A DNA stretch of 18,013 bases from Verrucomicrobiota bacterium (GTDB lineage Bacteria; Verrucomicrobiota; Verrucomicrobiia; Limisphaerales; UBA1096): positions 1-18,013 of the forward strand of contig QOAX01000118.1 in the NCBI GenBank assembly GCA_003972865.1. Direction: 5' to 3'. A model generated the notes under the pieces. That model saw nothing but the letters and a program-made list of their open reading frames with translations, was not told the DNA's origin and ran no database searches. The position numbers were made by a program, and so were the translations under genes. Position 1 is the stretch's first letter; every line of letters begins with the position of its first letter. This document shows, piece after piece, positions 1 through 10,549 of this stretch.

Positions 1-978
1 GACTTGGCCACGGCTCAGATGGCTCCGATCAAGCCCAAGAAGATGCTGACCCTTTTTCTCGGCATCGTCGGGGGGCTGGGAGCCGGGTTCGGGCTGGCCT
101 TCTTCGTCAACTTCCTCGACGACTCGATCAAGAGTCAGGACGACGTGGAGTCTTATCTCAAGCTGCCGTTCCTTGGTTACATTCCCAACATCAAGACCAC
201 AAGCGTCATTGAGCGCGACCTGCAGTCACACTTGCATCCGCAATCCAACTCAGCGGAATCGTTCCGGACCATTCGCGCGGCCATATCGCTTTCGCAGCGC
301 GCCGGCGATCTCCAAGTGATGGCCGTCACCAGCACCATTCCCGCCGAGGGCAAGTCCCTTGTCGCCAGCAACCACGCCATCGTGATGGCGCAGACCGGCG
401 CCAAGACGTTGCTGGTGGATTTCGACCTTCGCCGCCCCTCCGTTCACAAGGCGTTCCAGCTGCAGAGTCCGCGCGGCCTGTCGTCGTATCTGCTTGGCAA
501 GATCGACAGCATTGAAGAGATCGTTCACCACGCCGAGGTGCCGAACCTGGACGTTATCTGTTGCGGCGCGGTTCCCAACAATCCTTCCGAGTTGGCCGGC
601 TCGCAGAGGATGAAGGATTTCATCGAGGAGATCAGGAGCAAATACGACAAGATCATGTTCGACTGCCCGCCAGTCTCGGCTGTCAGCGATCCGCTGATGA
701 TTGCTGCAGCGACGGACGGAATCATCTTCGTCAGCAAGTTCAACAAGGTGCGCCGCGAGCACGCACGCAAGACCGTGCAGCGAATCCAGGATGCCGGGAT
801 TTACATTGCCGGCATCTGCATCAACGACCTTGATTTCGAGGGGAAGGATTCCTACTACTACTCCTACTATTATTACCAGAACCGTTATTACGCGAGTCAC
901 TACAAGAGCGATAAGCCGGGTGGCAAGGACGAAGAAACGAACTCAAAGAAGCCTGAAAAGGAATCAAGCGCGGCTTGA
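1..978 (+). CDS. Tyrosine-protein kinase of the Wzc/CpsD (BY-kinase) type, 5' truncated
   Basis: The reading frame is open from the first base, so the gene starts left of the window; about 325 residues are visible. Numbering from the TTG at base 4, a hydrophobic segment (residues about 14-36) followed by FVNFLDDSIK is the second membrane helix at the end of a Wzz-type chain-length domain. The cytoplasmic kinase domain follows: ESFRTIRAAI (85-94), Walker A TSTIPAEGKS (109-118), Walker A' LLVDFDL (136-142) and Walker B IMFDCPP (217-223). The tail (284-300) carries ten tyrosines, the autophosphorylation cluster typical of BY-kinases, then a Lys/Glu-rich end. Family members control polymerisation and export of capsule or exopolysaccharide at the inner membrane through cycles of tyrosine phosphorylation. 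The partner polysaccharide genes are presumably upstream, outside the window. The first bases (CTTGGCCA) are a partial copy of the palindrome found throughout the window. Confidence 0.92.
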   Translation, partial: DLATAQMAPIKPKKMLTLFLGIVGGLGAGFGLAFFVNFLDDSIKSQDDVESYLKLPFLGYIPNIKTTSVIERDLQSHLHPQSNSAESFRTIRAAISLSQRAGDLQVMAVTSTIPAEGKSLVASNHAIVMAQTGAKTLLVDFDLRRPSVHKAFQLQSPRGLSSYLLGKIDSIEEIVHHAEVPNLDVICCGAVPNNPSELAGSQRMKDFIEEIRSKYDKIMFDCPPVSAVSDPLMIAAATDGIIFVSKFNKVRREHARKTVQRIQDAGIYIAGICINDLDFEGKDSYYYSYYYYQNRYYASHYKSDKPGGKDEETNSKKPEKESSAA

Positions 979-980
979 TC

Positions 981-1002
981 GATTGGCCAGGCGCTTGGCC
1001 AA
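981..1002. repeat. Palindrome copy forming a hairpin just behind the kinase gene
   Basis: CTTGGCCAAC (994-1003) starts 16 nt after the kinase stop codon. A second partial unit, TTGGCCA, lies at 983-989. The two can pair as TTGGCCA (983-989) with TGGCCAA (996-1002) around a 6-nt loop, a 7-bp stem. No T-run follows, so it is not an obvious intrinsic terminator. The rest of the 979-1044 gap shows no recognisable Shine-Dalgarno or promoter. Confidence 0.6.
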
Positions 1003-1044
1003 CTCCGCAATGCTTTCAATCCATTCCTGAAGTCGCGTTGCCGG

Positions 1045-3084
1045 ATGGAGCTTTCCTCGCTGAACCCCGAGCAACGTCAGGCTGTACGCACCGTTGATGG
1101 CCCGTTGCTCATTCTCGCCGGCGCTGGTACCGGCAAAACACGGGTCATTACCAGCCGCGTGGCTTACATGATCTCGCGCGGCATTCGGCCCCGAAACATT
1201 CTCGCCGTCACTTTCACCAACAAGGCCGCGCGCGAGATGAAGGAGCGAGTGCGGAGCTTGGTGCCCAAACGCCGCCTGGTCGATCAGGATGGGCAGGCGG
1301 AGAAGCCGACCATCTGCACATTTCATTCGCTATGCGCCCGCATTTTACGTCGTCACATCACAAAGCTGGGCTACAAAAAAAACTTTGTCATCTACGACGA
1401 AACCGAGCAGCTTGGCGTGGTTCGCCGCCTCCTGAGCCAGATTTCGCTTGGTTCGAAAAAGCCAGATCCGTACGCCGTCCTGTCGCTGATCAGTCGCTGG
1501 CGGAACACCAACAGCGATGAGCTCATCGCCGAGGACCAAGACTTGGCTGACTTGGCCAAGCGCCTGGTTTCGACTTATCAGCAGACATTAAAGGCCAGCA
1601 ATGCTGTCGATTTTGATGATCTTATTTTGCTTGTGTTACGGCTGTTTGCAGAGTGCCCAGAGGCACTCGACGAATGCCGCGAGCGTTACCGCTTCATTAT
1701 GGTGGACGAGTATCAGGACACTAACAACTCGCAGTTCGAGCTGGTTCACAACCTTGCCCGGGAGCACCGAAACTTTTGTGTCGTGGGCGACGACGACCAG
1801 AGCATTTACGGCTGGCGCGGTGCCGAGGTGGCCAATTTGCTCGACCTTGAGAAGCATTTTCCGGAGGTGAAGGTGGTCAAGCTTGAGCAAAACTACCGCT
1901 CCACCAACTCGATCCTCGAGGCTGCCAATGCGGTCATCAAAAACAATGTTGAGCGCCGTCAGAAAAAACTTTGGTCTGACAAGGGAGCCGGAGAGCCGAT
2001 CACGCTTTGGGAGTTTCGTGACGATGAAGAGGAGGCGCAGGCGCTGGTGGAGGAGATCAACTTCAATCGCAGCATCAAAAAGGTGAAGTGGCGGAACCAG
2101 GCGATACTGTTCCGCACCAACCAGCAATCCCGCCCTCTCGAGACGGCACTGCGCAAGGCCGAAGTCCGCTACAACCTAGTCGGCGGGCAGAGCTTTTTTG
2201 ACCGGCGCGAAATCCGCGACTTCGTCTCGTACCTCAAGCTGTTCCTCAACCCCTACGACGACACCGGTCTGCTGCGCATCGCCAACATCCCGGCTCGTGG
2301 CCTGAGCAACGCCACGATGGAGAAGTTGCTTCGCCTGAGCCAAGAGCGTGGTTGCACCGTGTTTACCGTGATGCGCGATGAGTCTGCGCTTGGCCAATTT
2401 CAACGGCGCACGGTGGGCAGCATCCTCGACTTTGTTGAACGGGTGGAATCGTTCCACGAGCGGCTGAACCGCCCGATCGCCGTTCATCCGGCGAAACCTC
2501 TCAAGGTGTGGTGCACAGCTTGGCTGGATGAGGTGGGCTTGTTCCGCGAGATCCGGCGAATGGAGAAGGACGAGGAGACCGCAGAGAATCGCGTACGCAA
2601 CATCGTCGATTTGCTCGACTCGATGGATCCTGATTTCGTCCCGGCGGATCGTCCGGTGGAGGAACGGCTGCACCGTTTTCTCGAGCACATTTCGCTTGAC
2701 CGCGAACGCGACGAGGATGACGAAGCCGGCGACGCGGTGACGCTGATCACCGTGCACAGTTGCAAGGGGCTGGAGTTTCCGCACGTGTACATTGCCGGCG
2801 TGGAGGACGGCCTGATCCCACACTCGCGCTCGAAGGCCGAGGGAACGCTGGACGAGGAGCGGCGGCTGTTTTATGTGGCAATCACTAGGGCGCAGGTGAC
2901 ATTGACGATGAGCCACTGCGAAAATCGGCGGAAATTTGGTGAAATGATCCCCTGCCATCCGTCGCCGTTTTTGAAGGAAATTCCCGAGGAACTGGTCGTG
3001 CACGGCAACGAGGCGTCATCTGAGCCGGCTACGGACGAGGAGGAGCTCGTTTTTTTCGCCAGCCTCAAGGCGTCGCTGGAGTAA
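1045..3084 (+). CDS. ATP-dependent 3'-5' DNA helicase, Rep/UvrD/PcrA family (SF1A)
   Basis: A 679-residue protein with the full set of SF1A helicase motifs: Q-motif LNPEQRQAV (6-14), Walker A AGAGTGKT (25-32), VTFTNKAAREM (Ia), VDEYQDT (motif II, about 220-226), GDDDQSIYGWRGA (motif III), LEQNYRST (IV), TVHSCKGLEFPHVYI (V, about 569-583) and EERRLFYVAITRA (VI). It unwinds DNA with ATP, in replication restart, removal of proteins from DNA, or repair. Length and the C-terminal PSPFLKEIPEEL segment resemble E. coli Rep (673 aa) more than UvrD (720 aa), and the long C-terminal UvrD/PcrA extension is missing. The ATG at 1045 is the first start that keeps the Q-motif, though no Shine-Dalgarno is visible. 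The gene carries one exact CTTGGCCAAG (1551-1560, encoding LAK) and one 9/10 copy (2389-2398). Confidence 0.95.
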   Translation: MELSSLNPEQRQAVRTVDGPLLILAGAGTGKTRVITSRVAYMISRGIRPRNILAVTFTNKAAREMKERVRSLVPKRRLVDQDGQAEKPTICTFHSLCARILRRHITKLGYKKNFVIYDETEQLGVVRRLLSQISLGSKKPDPYAVLSLISRWRNTNSDELIAEDQDLADLAKRLVSTYQQTLKASNAVDFDDLILLVLRLFAECPEALDECRERYRFIMVDEYQDTNNSQFELVHNLAREHRNFCVVGDDDQSIYGWRGAEVANLLDLEKHFPEVKVVKLEQNYRSTNSILEAANAVIKNNVERRQKKLWSDKGAGEPITLWEFRDDEEEAQALVEEINFNRSIKKVKWRNQAILFRTNQQSRPLETALRKAEVRYNLVGGQSFFDRREIRDFVSYLKLFLNPYDDTGLLRIANIPARGLSNATMEKLLRLSQERGCTVFTVMRDESALGQFQRRTVGSILDFVERVESFHERLNRPIAVHPAKPLKVWCTAWLDEVGLFREIRRMEKDEETAENRVRNIVDLLDSMDPDFVPADRPVEERLHRFLEHISLDRERDEDDEAGDAVTLITVHSCKGLEFPHVYIAGVEDGLIPHSRSKAEGTLDEERRLFYVAITRAQVTLTMSHCENRRKFGEMIPCHPSPFLKEIPEELVVHGNEASSEPATDEEELVFFASLKASLE

Positions 3085-3157
3085 TCGCGCTTCCCTTCGT
3101 TTTTGGGCTCACTTAGGCTGCTCGTTTCGCAGCCGTTAGGCCAGCGAGCCACTTGCG

Positions 3158-4882
<1,725 letters not shown>

Positions 4883-4891
4883 GCCGCCCCG

Positions 4892-4907
4892 GCGCTTGGG
4901 CAAGCGC
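4892..4907. repeat. Variant palindrome behind glnS
   Basis: GCGCTTGGGCAAGCGC differs from a perfect 16-bp version of the palindrome by one base in the core (C to G). It lies 9 nt after the glnS stop codon. It can fold as a 6-bp stem with a GGGC loop, followed shortly by TTTT at 4914-4917, so weak terminator activity is possible. Confidence 0.5.
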
Positions 4908-4921
4908 GTTGCCTTTTGCCG

Positions 4922-6052
4922 GTGAATGATTACATTCCGCGCGTGGATTTGGATGCCACAACGGAGGCTCTCTGCCAAAAAGTCTGGGACGGCGAACGCG
5001 TTACCGGCGACGAGGCAGCGCGGCTGTACGAGCTGCCGCTGCCGCAACTGGGCGCGCTGGCGGATCGCCGCCGCCGCTTGGCCAAGGCCGATGCTTACGG
5101 CGGGCGCGGCAACGAGATCGCCACTTACAACATCGACCGCAACATCAATTACACCAATGTCTGCAACGTGTACTGCAAGTTTTGCGCGTTTTACCGGACG
5201 GAAAAACAGGACGACTCGTACGTGATCACCCGCAACGAGATCGACCAAAAAATCGAGGAGACGATCGAACTCGGCGGCACGCAGATCCTGATGCAGGGCG
5301 GCCATCACCCGAAGCTCGACAAGCAGTGGTACCTCGACCTGCTTTCGCACATTCGGGACAAGTTTCCGCAAATCAACATCCACGCTTTCAGTCCGAGCGA
5401 GTTCATCCATTTTCGTGATGTGTTCGGCGAGCCGCTGGAAACTCTGATTCGCGATTTTCGCGAGGCCGGCCTCGGCTCGATCCCCGGCGGCGGTGGCGAG
5501 ATTTTGGTCGACGAAGTCCGCCAACGCATCTCGCCGCTCAAGGCGATGAGCGACGACTGGCTGGAGGTGATGGCCGTGGCGCACCGACTTGGAATGGCCT
5601 CGACGGCGACGATGATGTTCGGGCACGTCGAGTCGCTCGGGCAACGGATTGAACACCTCGAGCGCGTGCGGTGTCAGCAGGACGAGACCGGCGGTTTTAC
5701 GGCGTTCATTGCGTGGACATTTCAGGCGGAGAACACCAAGCTCAAAGCGCCGACGGTCGGTGCCAATGAATATTTGCGAGTGCAGGCGCTCAGCCGGATC
5801 TATCTCGACAACGTGCCGAACATCCAAAGCTCGTGGGTGACGCAAGGGCTCGAGATCGGCCAAGTGGCGCTGCATTACGGCGCGAATGATTTGGGCAGTA
5901 TTATGATCGAGGAGAACGTGGTTTCTGAGGCGGGCACGACCTTTCAAATGGACGTCGCGGATATGCGGCGGCTGATCGAGGGCGTCGGCTACGAGGCCCG
6001 GCAACGCGACAACTGGTATCGGCTGGTCGATGGCCAAGCCGCAGCAGCGTGA
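4922..6052 (+). CDS. mqnC: Cyclic dehypoxanthinyl futalosine synthase (radical SAM, menaquinone futalosine pathway)
   Basis: About 376 residues. The radical-SAM cluster motif CxxxCxxC is CNVYCKFC (Cys 81, 85, 88), preceded by RNINYTNVC. Further MqnC-type signatures are GGTQILMQGGHHP, SIPGGGGEIL, TATMMFGHVES, QDETGGFTAFIAWTFQ and ENTKLK. The WxFQ rather than LxFHP form separates it from aminofutalosine synthase MqnE. The enzyme cyclises dehypoxanthine futalosine with a 5'-deoxyadenosyl radical, a step of the chorismate-to-menaquinone futalosine pathway in the cytoplasm. I chose GTG at 4922; TTG at 4916 would add two residues, and no Shine-Dalgarno decides. The end overlaps the next start (GTGA, 6049-6052). 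No other mqn gene is present, so the pathway is scattered. An exact palindrome at 5077-5086 encodes LAK. Confidence 0.93.
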   Translation: MNDYIPRVDLDATTEALCQKVWDGERVTGDEAARLYELPLPQLGALADRRRRLAKADAYGGRGNEIATYNIDRNINYTNVCNVYCKFCAFYRTEKQDDSYVITRNEIDQKIEETIELGGTQILMQGGHHPKLDKQWYLDLLSHIRDKFPQINIHAFSPSEFIHFRDVFGEPLETLIRDFREAGLGSIPGGGGEILVDEVRQRISPLKAMSDDWLEVMAVAHRLGMASTATMMFGHVESLGQRIEHLERVRCQQDETGGFTAFIAWTFQAENTKLKAPTVGANEYLRVQALSRIYLDNVPNIQSSWVTQGLEIGQVALHYGANDLGSIMIEENVVSEAGTTFQMDVADMRRLIEGVGYEARQRDNWYRLVDGQAAAA

Positions 6053-8115
6053 TAGCAGACAACAAGCGAAAACAAACGAATCGGCGGCAGCGCCTGGCCA
6101 AGCGCAGCATCGGCCTGGCTGTTGGCCTGGCGTTGGCGACAGCGGCCGGCTGCCAGTCGTCGAGACAGGGTACCGACGGGACGTTCAACCTGAACGACCG
6201 GGTGGAGTACAGCGCCGCCTACGACAGGGAACTTGAGTCGATCTTCCGCCTGTCCGAGAAGGGCAAGTGGGAGGAAGCCGAGGCCGAAGTGGGCCTGCTG
6301 CTGCAGAAACACCCGAAAGATCCCACGCTTCTGAGGATTGGCGAGTGGGTGGCCACGCAGAAAAAACTGCTTCGCCAGCAGGCCATCGAGGATCGCATCC
6401 GCACCATCGACGCCAAGCAGAGCGGGATGAACCCGTCGATCAGGGATATCTGGGAGGATAACAAGAATCGCGGGCTGCCGCCGCGCAAGGACATCCGCGA
6501 TGCCATTGAGATGATCCAAGCCGAGCCGTACATCCCGGAGACGTTCGGCAAAAAAATCACGAAACAGGGGTTTTTGTTTGATACGCGAAGCGAGCTCGGC
6601 CGCATGTCCGGCCTGCTCGACAACACGGTGTCAATCCATACCGATGGGCAAAGCGTGAAGGAGATTCTTTTCGGCATCGGCGAAAAAGAGGGCATCAACT
6701 TTATCGCCGACCAGGGGCTTGCGCCGCTGGAGCAAAAGCTCACGCTCAACCTCGACAGGGTGAAGCTGGGCGAACTGCTGGGCTACATTTCGCGAAATAC
6801 GGGTGTGCAGTTCCAGGTTGGGGAGGACCTGATCTGGGTGATCGACGGCAAGGCGTCGAAAGAACTGATCGAGCAGACACGGTTTTACCGGTTGCGGCAT
6901 GGCTTCATGATGCCGGCACAGTTTGGGCCGGAAGAGACCACCCTGGTGACCGTGAAACCGGAGAAAGGTCCAACCACCATCACTGAGACGGCCAAGTACG
7001 AAATATTTGTCAACGACAGCATCATGAAGAAACCGTCGATCGAGGAGGCGATCGAGAAATTTTTCAAGGGCTCGGACCATATGATCGACTACGAGCGGAA
7101 CCTCATCGTCGCCACCGGCACGCCGGCGCAGTTCGAGGTTCTGGAGCGAATCATCGAGGAGTTTGACCGTCCGATTCAGCAGGTGTTGATCGAGGCACGG
7201 TTTATCACGATCTCCGAGGCGGCGTTTCTAGACGTTGGTTTGCGGTGGGCGTCCAGCGTTGCGGGCAGTCCGCCACAAGATCAGACCGGGATCGGCGGCG
7301 GGGCGCTGGGCAGCGAGGAGGGCCTGCTGACAAGGATCACATTCCAAAATGTGTTCAAGGAAAACAGCATCCTCAGCAACGCCGACCTGTCCGCAGCTCT
7401 GACTGCGCTCGAGCAGAGCGGCGAGAGCCAGTTGCTTAGCGCGCCGCGCCTGACGCTGCTCAACAACCGGCCAGGCTCCATCAACGATGGCGAAGTGATT
7501 TACTACTACGAGCAGTTCACGATTGAGGAAACGTTGACCGAGCGCCAATACTCCCAACGCTTGGTTCCAATGGGTACTCCCAGCAAAATTACTGTGGGCG
7601 TTTCACTGGAGGTCGTGGCCAGCATCGGAGGAGATGGACAAAGTATCCTGCTGGCCCTGCACCCGGTGGTGAATCAAAATGTCCGCTATGTCTCGCTCAA
7701 GGGCCAGACCATCGATGAAGTTACTGAGAGCGAGCAGAACAAGCTCGAGATTTTCCTGCCCCAGTGGCGTACGCAGGAACTCGCCACTCGCGTGGTGGTC
7801 GGCTCCGGCCAAAGCATCATGATGGGCGGTGTGCTCGAGCGCGAGCAGCGCACCATTGTCGAGTCGGTTCCGATCCTCGGCAACCTGCCCGGCATTGGAG
7901 CGCTGTTCCGCAAACGTTCCACCATCGACAAGCCGCGGTATCTGCTGATTTTTGTCACCGCCACGCTGATCGGCGAGGATGGCTCCTTCGTGACCTATGA
8001 GCAACCCGGCGACGACCGCCCAACCCCGGTCAGCCTGCCGAAATCTCTGCCGACACCGGGGCCGACGGCTTTCCCTCCGCTTCCGACCCCGGCCAAGCCG
8101 GCGGAGGGCAAATAG
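6049..8115 (+). CDS. Secretin (GspD/PilQ superfamily) outer-membrane channel, putative lipoprotein
   Basis: A 688-residue protein. The N-terminus has a basic stretch, a hydrophobic core and a lipobox-like end (TAAGC, Cys35), suggesting a lipid-anchored export substrate. Residues about 60-110 look like a short helical-repeat region. VSIHTDGQSVKEILFGIGEK and what follows (about 195-275) fit an STN/N0-type domain, and IEKFFKGSDHMIDYERN (about 337-375) an N1-like domain. The secretin channel begins near QVLIEARFITIS (about 376) and ends in the family signature VVVGSGQSIMMGGVLERE with VPILGNLPGIGALFR (about 581-622). A proline-rich tail closes the protein. Secretins form ring channels for type II secretion or type IV pili; no ATPase or pseudopilin gene lies nearby, so the machine is undetermined. 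The GTG start overlaps the mqnC stop, implying translational coupling. Confidence 0.9.
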   Translation: MIADNKRKQTNRRQRLAKRSIGLAVGLALATAAGCQSSRQGTDGTFNLNDRVEYSAAYDRELESIFRLSEKGKWEEAEAEVGLLLQKHPKDPTLLRIGEWVATQKKLLRQQAIEDRIRTIDAKQSGMNPSIRDIWEDNKNRGLPPRKDIRDAIEMIQAEPYIPETFGKKITKQGFLFDTRSELGRMSGLLDNTVSIHTDGQSVKEILFGIGEKEGINFIADQGLAPLEQKLTLNLDRVKLGELLGYISRNTGVQFQVGEDLIWVIDGKASKELIEQTRFYRLRHGFMMPAQFGPEETTLVTVKPEKGPTTITETAKYEIFVNDSIMKKPSIEEAIEKFFKGSDHMIDYERNLIVATGTPAQFEVLERIIEEFDRPIQQVLIEARFITISEAAFLDVGLRWASSVAGSPPQDQTGIGGGALGSEEGLLTRITFQNVFKENSILSNADLSAALTALEQSGESQLLSAPRLTLLNNRPGSINDGEVIYYYEQFTIEETLTERQYSQRLVPMGTPSKITVGVSLEVVASIGGDGQSILLALHPVVNQNVRYVSLKGQTIDEVTESEQNKLEIFLPQWRTQELATRVVVGSGQSIMMGGVLEREQRTIVESVPILGNLPGIGALFRKRSTIDKPRYLLIFVTATLIGEDGSFVTYEQPGDDRPTPVSLPKSLPTPGPTAFPPLPTPAKPAEGK

Positions 8116-8153
8116 CCACCGCTTGGCCAAGCGGCATGTGGCTTGATTTTTTT
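8115..8153 (+). terminator. Rho-independent terminator of the secretin gene, built on a palindrome copy
   Basis: GCCAC (8115-8119) pairs with GTGGC (8138-8142). Between them, the perfect 16-bp palindrome CCGCTTGGCCAAGCGG (8119-8134) can extend the stem inward. A T7 run follows at 8147-8153. The hairpin begins at the last base of the TAG stop. It is the clearest case here of the repeated palindrome serving as a terminator apex. Confidence 0.75.
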
Positions 8154-8218
8154 GCCGCGGACGCGAACATCGCTAGGCCCGACACCGGGTCGACAACCGC
8201 AACCCAAGCGACAGCATC

Positions 8219-9775
8219 ATGCCCAAGATTGAGCGCGCGCTCATTTCCGTTTCCGACAAGACCGACCTTGTTTCCTTCGCCGAGGTGCTTTCGCTTGCCG
8301 GCGTAGAAATCATCTCCACCGGCGGCACCGCCAAGGTGCTGCGCGAGGGCGGCATCGCGGTGCAGGAACTCAGCGACTACACCGGTTTCCCCGAGATGCT
8401 CGACGGTCGCGTCAAGACGCTGCACCCGATGGTCCATGGCGGCCTGCTTTTCCTGCGCGAAAATGACGAACACACCGCCACCGCCGCCGAACACGGCATC
8501 CGGCCGATCGATCTCGTCGTCGTAAACCTCTACCCGTTCGAGCAGACTGTGGCCAAGCCGGACGTCACCCTAAAGGACGCCATCGAGAACATCGACATCG
8601 GCGGCCCGTCGATGCTCCGCAGCGCTGCGAAAAACCACCAGAGCGTCACCGTGGTGGTCGATCCCGCCGACTACGGCCGGGTCGCCGATCAGGTTTCCTC
8701 CGGCGGTGAAACCACGCTTGAGCTCCGCCGTGAACTGGCTGTGAAGGTGTACTCGCGCACCGCCGCCTACGACGGCGCGATCGCGCTGCACCTGGCCAAC
8801 GTCTATGAGCAGGATCAGCCAAGCGAGGATTTGCCGGACAAACTCGTTGTCCGGGCCGACAAATCGCAGAACTTGCGCTACGGCGAGAACCCCCACCAAC
8901 GCGCCGCCCTCTACGGCCGATTCGGCGAGTTTTACCGGCAACTCCACGGCAAGGCGCTCTCGTACAACAACATCCTCGACCTCACCGCCGCCGCCGGGTT
9001 GATCGTCGAGTTCGACGCCGATCCGCCCACGCTCGCCATCCTAAAGCACACCAACGCCTGCGGCCTTGGTCAGGGGGACACCCTCGCCGACGCGTGGGAC
9101 AAGGCCTACGCGACCGACCGCCAGGCGCCGTTCGGCGGCATCATCGCCTGCAACACTTCGCTCGATCTCGCCACCGCAGAGGCGATCAGCGAAATCTTCA
9201 CCGAGGTCATCGTCGCGCCCGACTTCGACGCTGATGCGCTCGAGTTGCTGCAGAAAAAGAAAAACCTGCGCCTGGCCAGGCTGCTGCTCAACCCCGCCAA
9301 CGTCGTGCCGTGGGACGTCCGTTCAGTGGGCGCCGAGTCGTTCCTCGTGCAGGAACGCGACCTCCGGCAAACCACCGCCGTCGATCTCGAGATCGTGACC
9401 GGTCGTCACCCAAGCGAGGATGAACTCAAGGCCATGCTCTTCGGCTGGCGCGCCGTCAAGCATGTCAAGTCCAACGCCATCGTTTATGCCGCCAAAGATC
9501 GCACCCTTGGCATTGGTGCGGGTCAAATGAGCCGCGTTGATTCCAGCCGCATCGCCGTCTGGAAGGCTGGCGAGGCCGGGCTCGACCTCAACGGCAGCGC
9601 CGTTTGCAGCGACGCCTTCTTCCCATTCGCCGACGGCCTCATCGCCGCTGCCGAGGCCGGCGCGACCGCGGCGATACAGCCAGGCGGCTCCAAGCGCGAC
9701 GACGAAGTCATCGCCGCCGCGGACGAGCGCGGCATGGCGATGGCCTTCACCGGAGGCAGGCACTTCAGGCACTGA
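8219..9775 (+). CDS. purH: Bifunctional AICAR formyltransferase / IMP cyclohydrolase
   Basis: A 518-residue protein, matching the usual PurH length. The N-terminal MGS-like IMP cyclohydrolase domain (1 to about 150) shows ALISVSDKTDL, IISTGGTAKVL, FPEMLDGRVKTLHP and IENIDIGGPSMLR. The C-terminal AICAR transformylase domain shows LRYGENPHQ, the catalytic pair Lys276-His277 in KHTNACG, APFGGIIA, KSNAIVYA, GAGQMSRVDS, SDAFFPFADG and the terminal AFTGGRHFRH. It carries out the last two steps of de novo purine synthesis, AICAR to FAICAR (using 10-formyl-THF) and then to IMP, in the cytoplasm. It starts at ATG 8219, the only start preserving the conserved N-terminus; no Shine-Dalgarno is visible. 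The gene stands alone between a terminator and a palindrome copy. It contains no exact internal palindrome, unlike its neighbours. Confidence 0.97.
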   Translation: MPKIERALISVSDKTDLVSFAEVLSLAGVEIISTGGTAKVLREGGIAVQELSDYTGFPEMLDGRVKTLHPMVHGGLLFLRENDEHTATAAEHGIRPIDLVVVNLYPFEQTVAKPDVTLKDAIENIDIGGPSMLRSAAKNHQSVTVVVDPADYGRVADQVSSGGETTLELRRELAVKVYSRTAAYDGAIALHLANVYEQDQPSEDLPDKLVVRADKSQNLRYGENPHQRAALYGRFGEFYRQLHGKALSYNNILDLTAAAGLIVEFDADPPTLAILKHTNACGLGQGDTLADAWDKAYATDRQAPFGGIIACNTSLDLATAEAISEIFTEVIVAPDFDADALELLQKKKNLRLARLLLNPANVVPWDVRSVGAESFLVQERDLRQTTAVDLEIVTGRHPSEDELKAMLFGWRAVKHVKSNAIVYAAKDRTLGIGAGQMSRVDSSRIAVWKAGEAGLDLNGSAVCSDAFFPFADGLIAAAEAGATAAIQPGGSKRDDEVIAAADERGMAMAFTGGRHFRH

Positions 9776-9778
9776 GCA

Positions 9779-9788
9779 CTTGGCCAAG
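9779..9788. repeat. Exact palindrome copy behind purH
   Basis: CTTGGCCAAG begins 3 nt after the purH TGA. No T-run follows. Directly behind it is AGAGGAGG (about 9786-9793), which looks like a Shine-Dalgarno but is about 45 nt from the CPBP start and not placed to serve it. The rest of the 9776-9838 gap holds nothing else recognisable. Confidence 0.6.
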
Positions 9789-9838
9789 AGGAGGTTTAGT
9801 TGGCTGAATGTCTCAAGGGCGATTAAGTTCGCCTGGCG

Positions 9839-10549
9839 GTGTTGTCACACAAACCATGGAACCCCGAGTCGCTGCTCTGGCTCGGCTGCGCCTTCATGCT
9901 GGCCCTGGCCCCGGGCGCGGCCATCGCTGGCCTGTTTGAGAACGGCTCGATCGCGCAGATGGCGGCCAATGTCACGGCGCTTCCCGTGGCAATCCTCGTC
10001 GCCGTCGCCGTGTGGCTTCAGGCCAGCCGCCGTGTTTATCGGTCGCCGATCCAGCTGGCCGACACTTTCGGCTTCAACCGCAGAAACACCGGCCGCTGCA
10101 TGCTGCTCGGCTTGGGGACGGGGCTTGGCCTGGTCCTCATCGCCATGGCGCTTGCCTTGCTGACCAGCCGGTTGCTACAGGCGCTCGGGAATCAAGCCGA
10201 GCCGCAGAAGTTGGTTTCACTCATCGCAGAGGAAGCGGCCAAGCCGGACCAGACCGGCTTGCTGATTTTTTTCGTGGTGATGGCCGTCGCCGTCGCGCCG
10301 GTTGCGGAGGAGATTCTCTTTCGCGGAATCCTTTATCCGGCGATCAAACAGATCGGCCATCCGCGCGCGGCCGCGATCGGCACGGCCCTTCTGTTCGCGC
10401 TGTTCCACGTCAACTTGCTGACCTTCGCATCGCTGACTGCCGTGGCGCTGGTGCTGATCGCGCTGTACGAGTTTACCGACAACCTGCTCGCCCCGATCAC
10501 TGCGCACGCCGTTTTCAACGCCTCCAATTTGATCATGCTAATGTGGTAA
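9839..10549 (+). CDS. CPBP-family intramembrane metalloprotease
   Basis: A 236-residue, strongly hydrophobic protein with several predicted membrane helices (about 12-33, 48-61, 88-108, 140-156, 178-200 and 201-220). The CPBP (Abi, type II CAAX prenyl endopeptidase-like) motifs are all present: EEILFRG (157-163) with the paired glutamates and arginine, FALFH (186-190), and HAVFN (223-227), which together supply the metal ligands. Family members cleave peptides within or near the membrane; the substrate cannot be predicted. An in-frame stop at 9824 limits the start to 9839 (GTG) or the adjacent TTG at 9842. The stop overlaps the thiL start by one base (TAATG), so the two are probably co-translated. 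The link to thiL and tsaEB is positional only. Confidence 0.85.
   Translation: MLSHKPWNPESLLWLGCAFMLALAPGAAIAGLFENGSIAQMAANVTALPVAILVAVAVWLQASRRVYRSPIQLADTFGFNRRNTGRCMLLGLGTGLGLVLIAMALALLTSRLLQALGNQAEPQKLVSLIAEEAAKPDQTGLLIFFVVMAVAVAPVAEEILFRGILYPAIKQIGHPRAAAIGTALLFALFHVNLLTFASLTAVALVLIALYEFTDNLLAPITAHAVFNASNLIMLMW

Noticed and set aside
250..900. Minus-strand open frame opposite the tyrosine kinase
   Set aside because: The plus strand carries unambiguous Walker motifs and the tyrosine tail. The antisense product is valine/arginine-rich with no domain.
9785..9840. Strong Shine-Dalgarno-like AGAGGAGG behind purH with ATG at 9808 as a gene start
   Set aside because: The frame from 9808 does not encode the CPBP protein and shows no recognisable product. 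The site is too far from the CPBP start at 9839.
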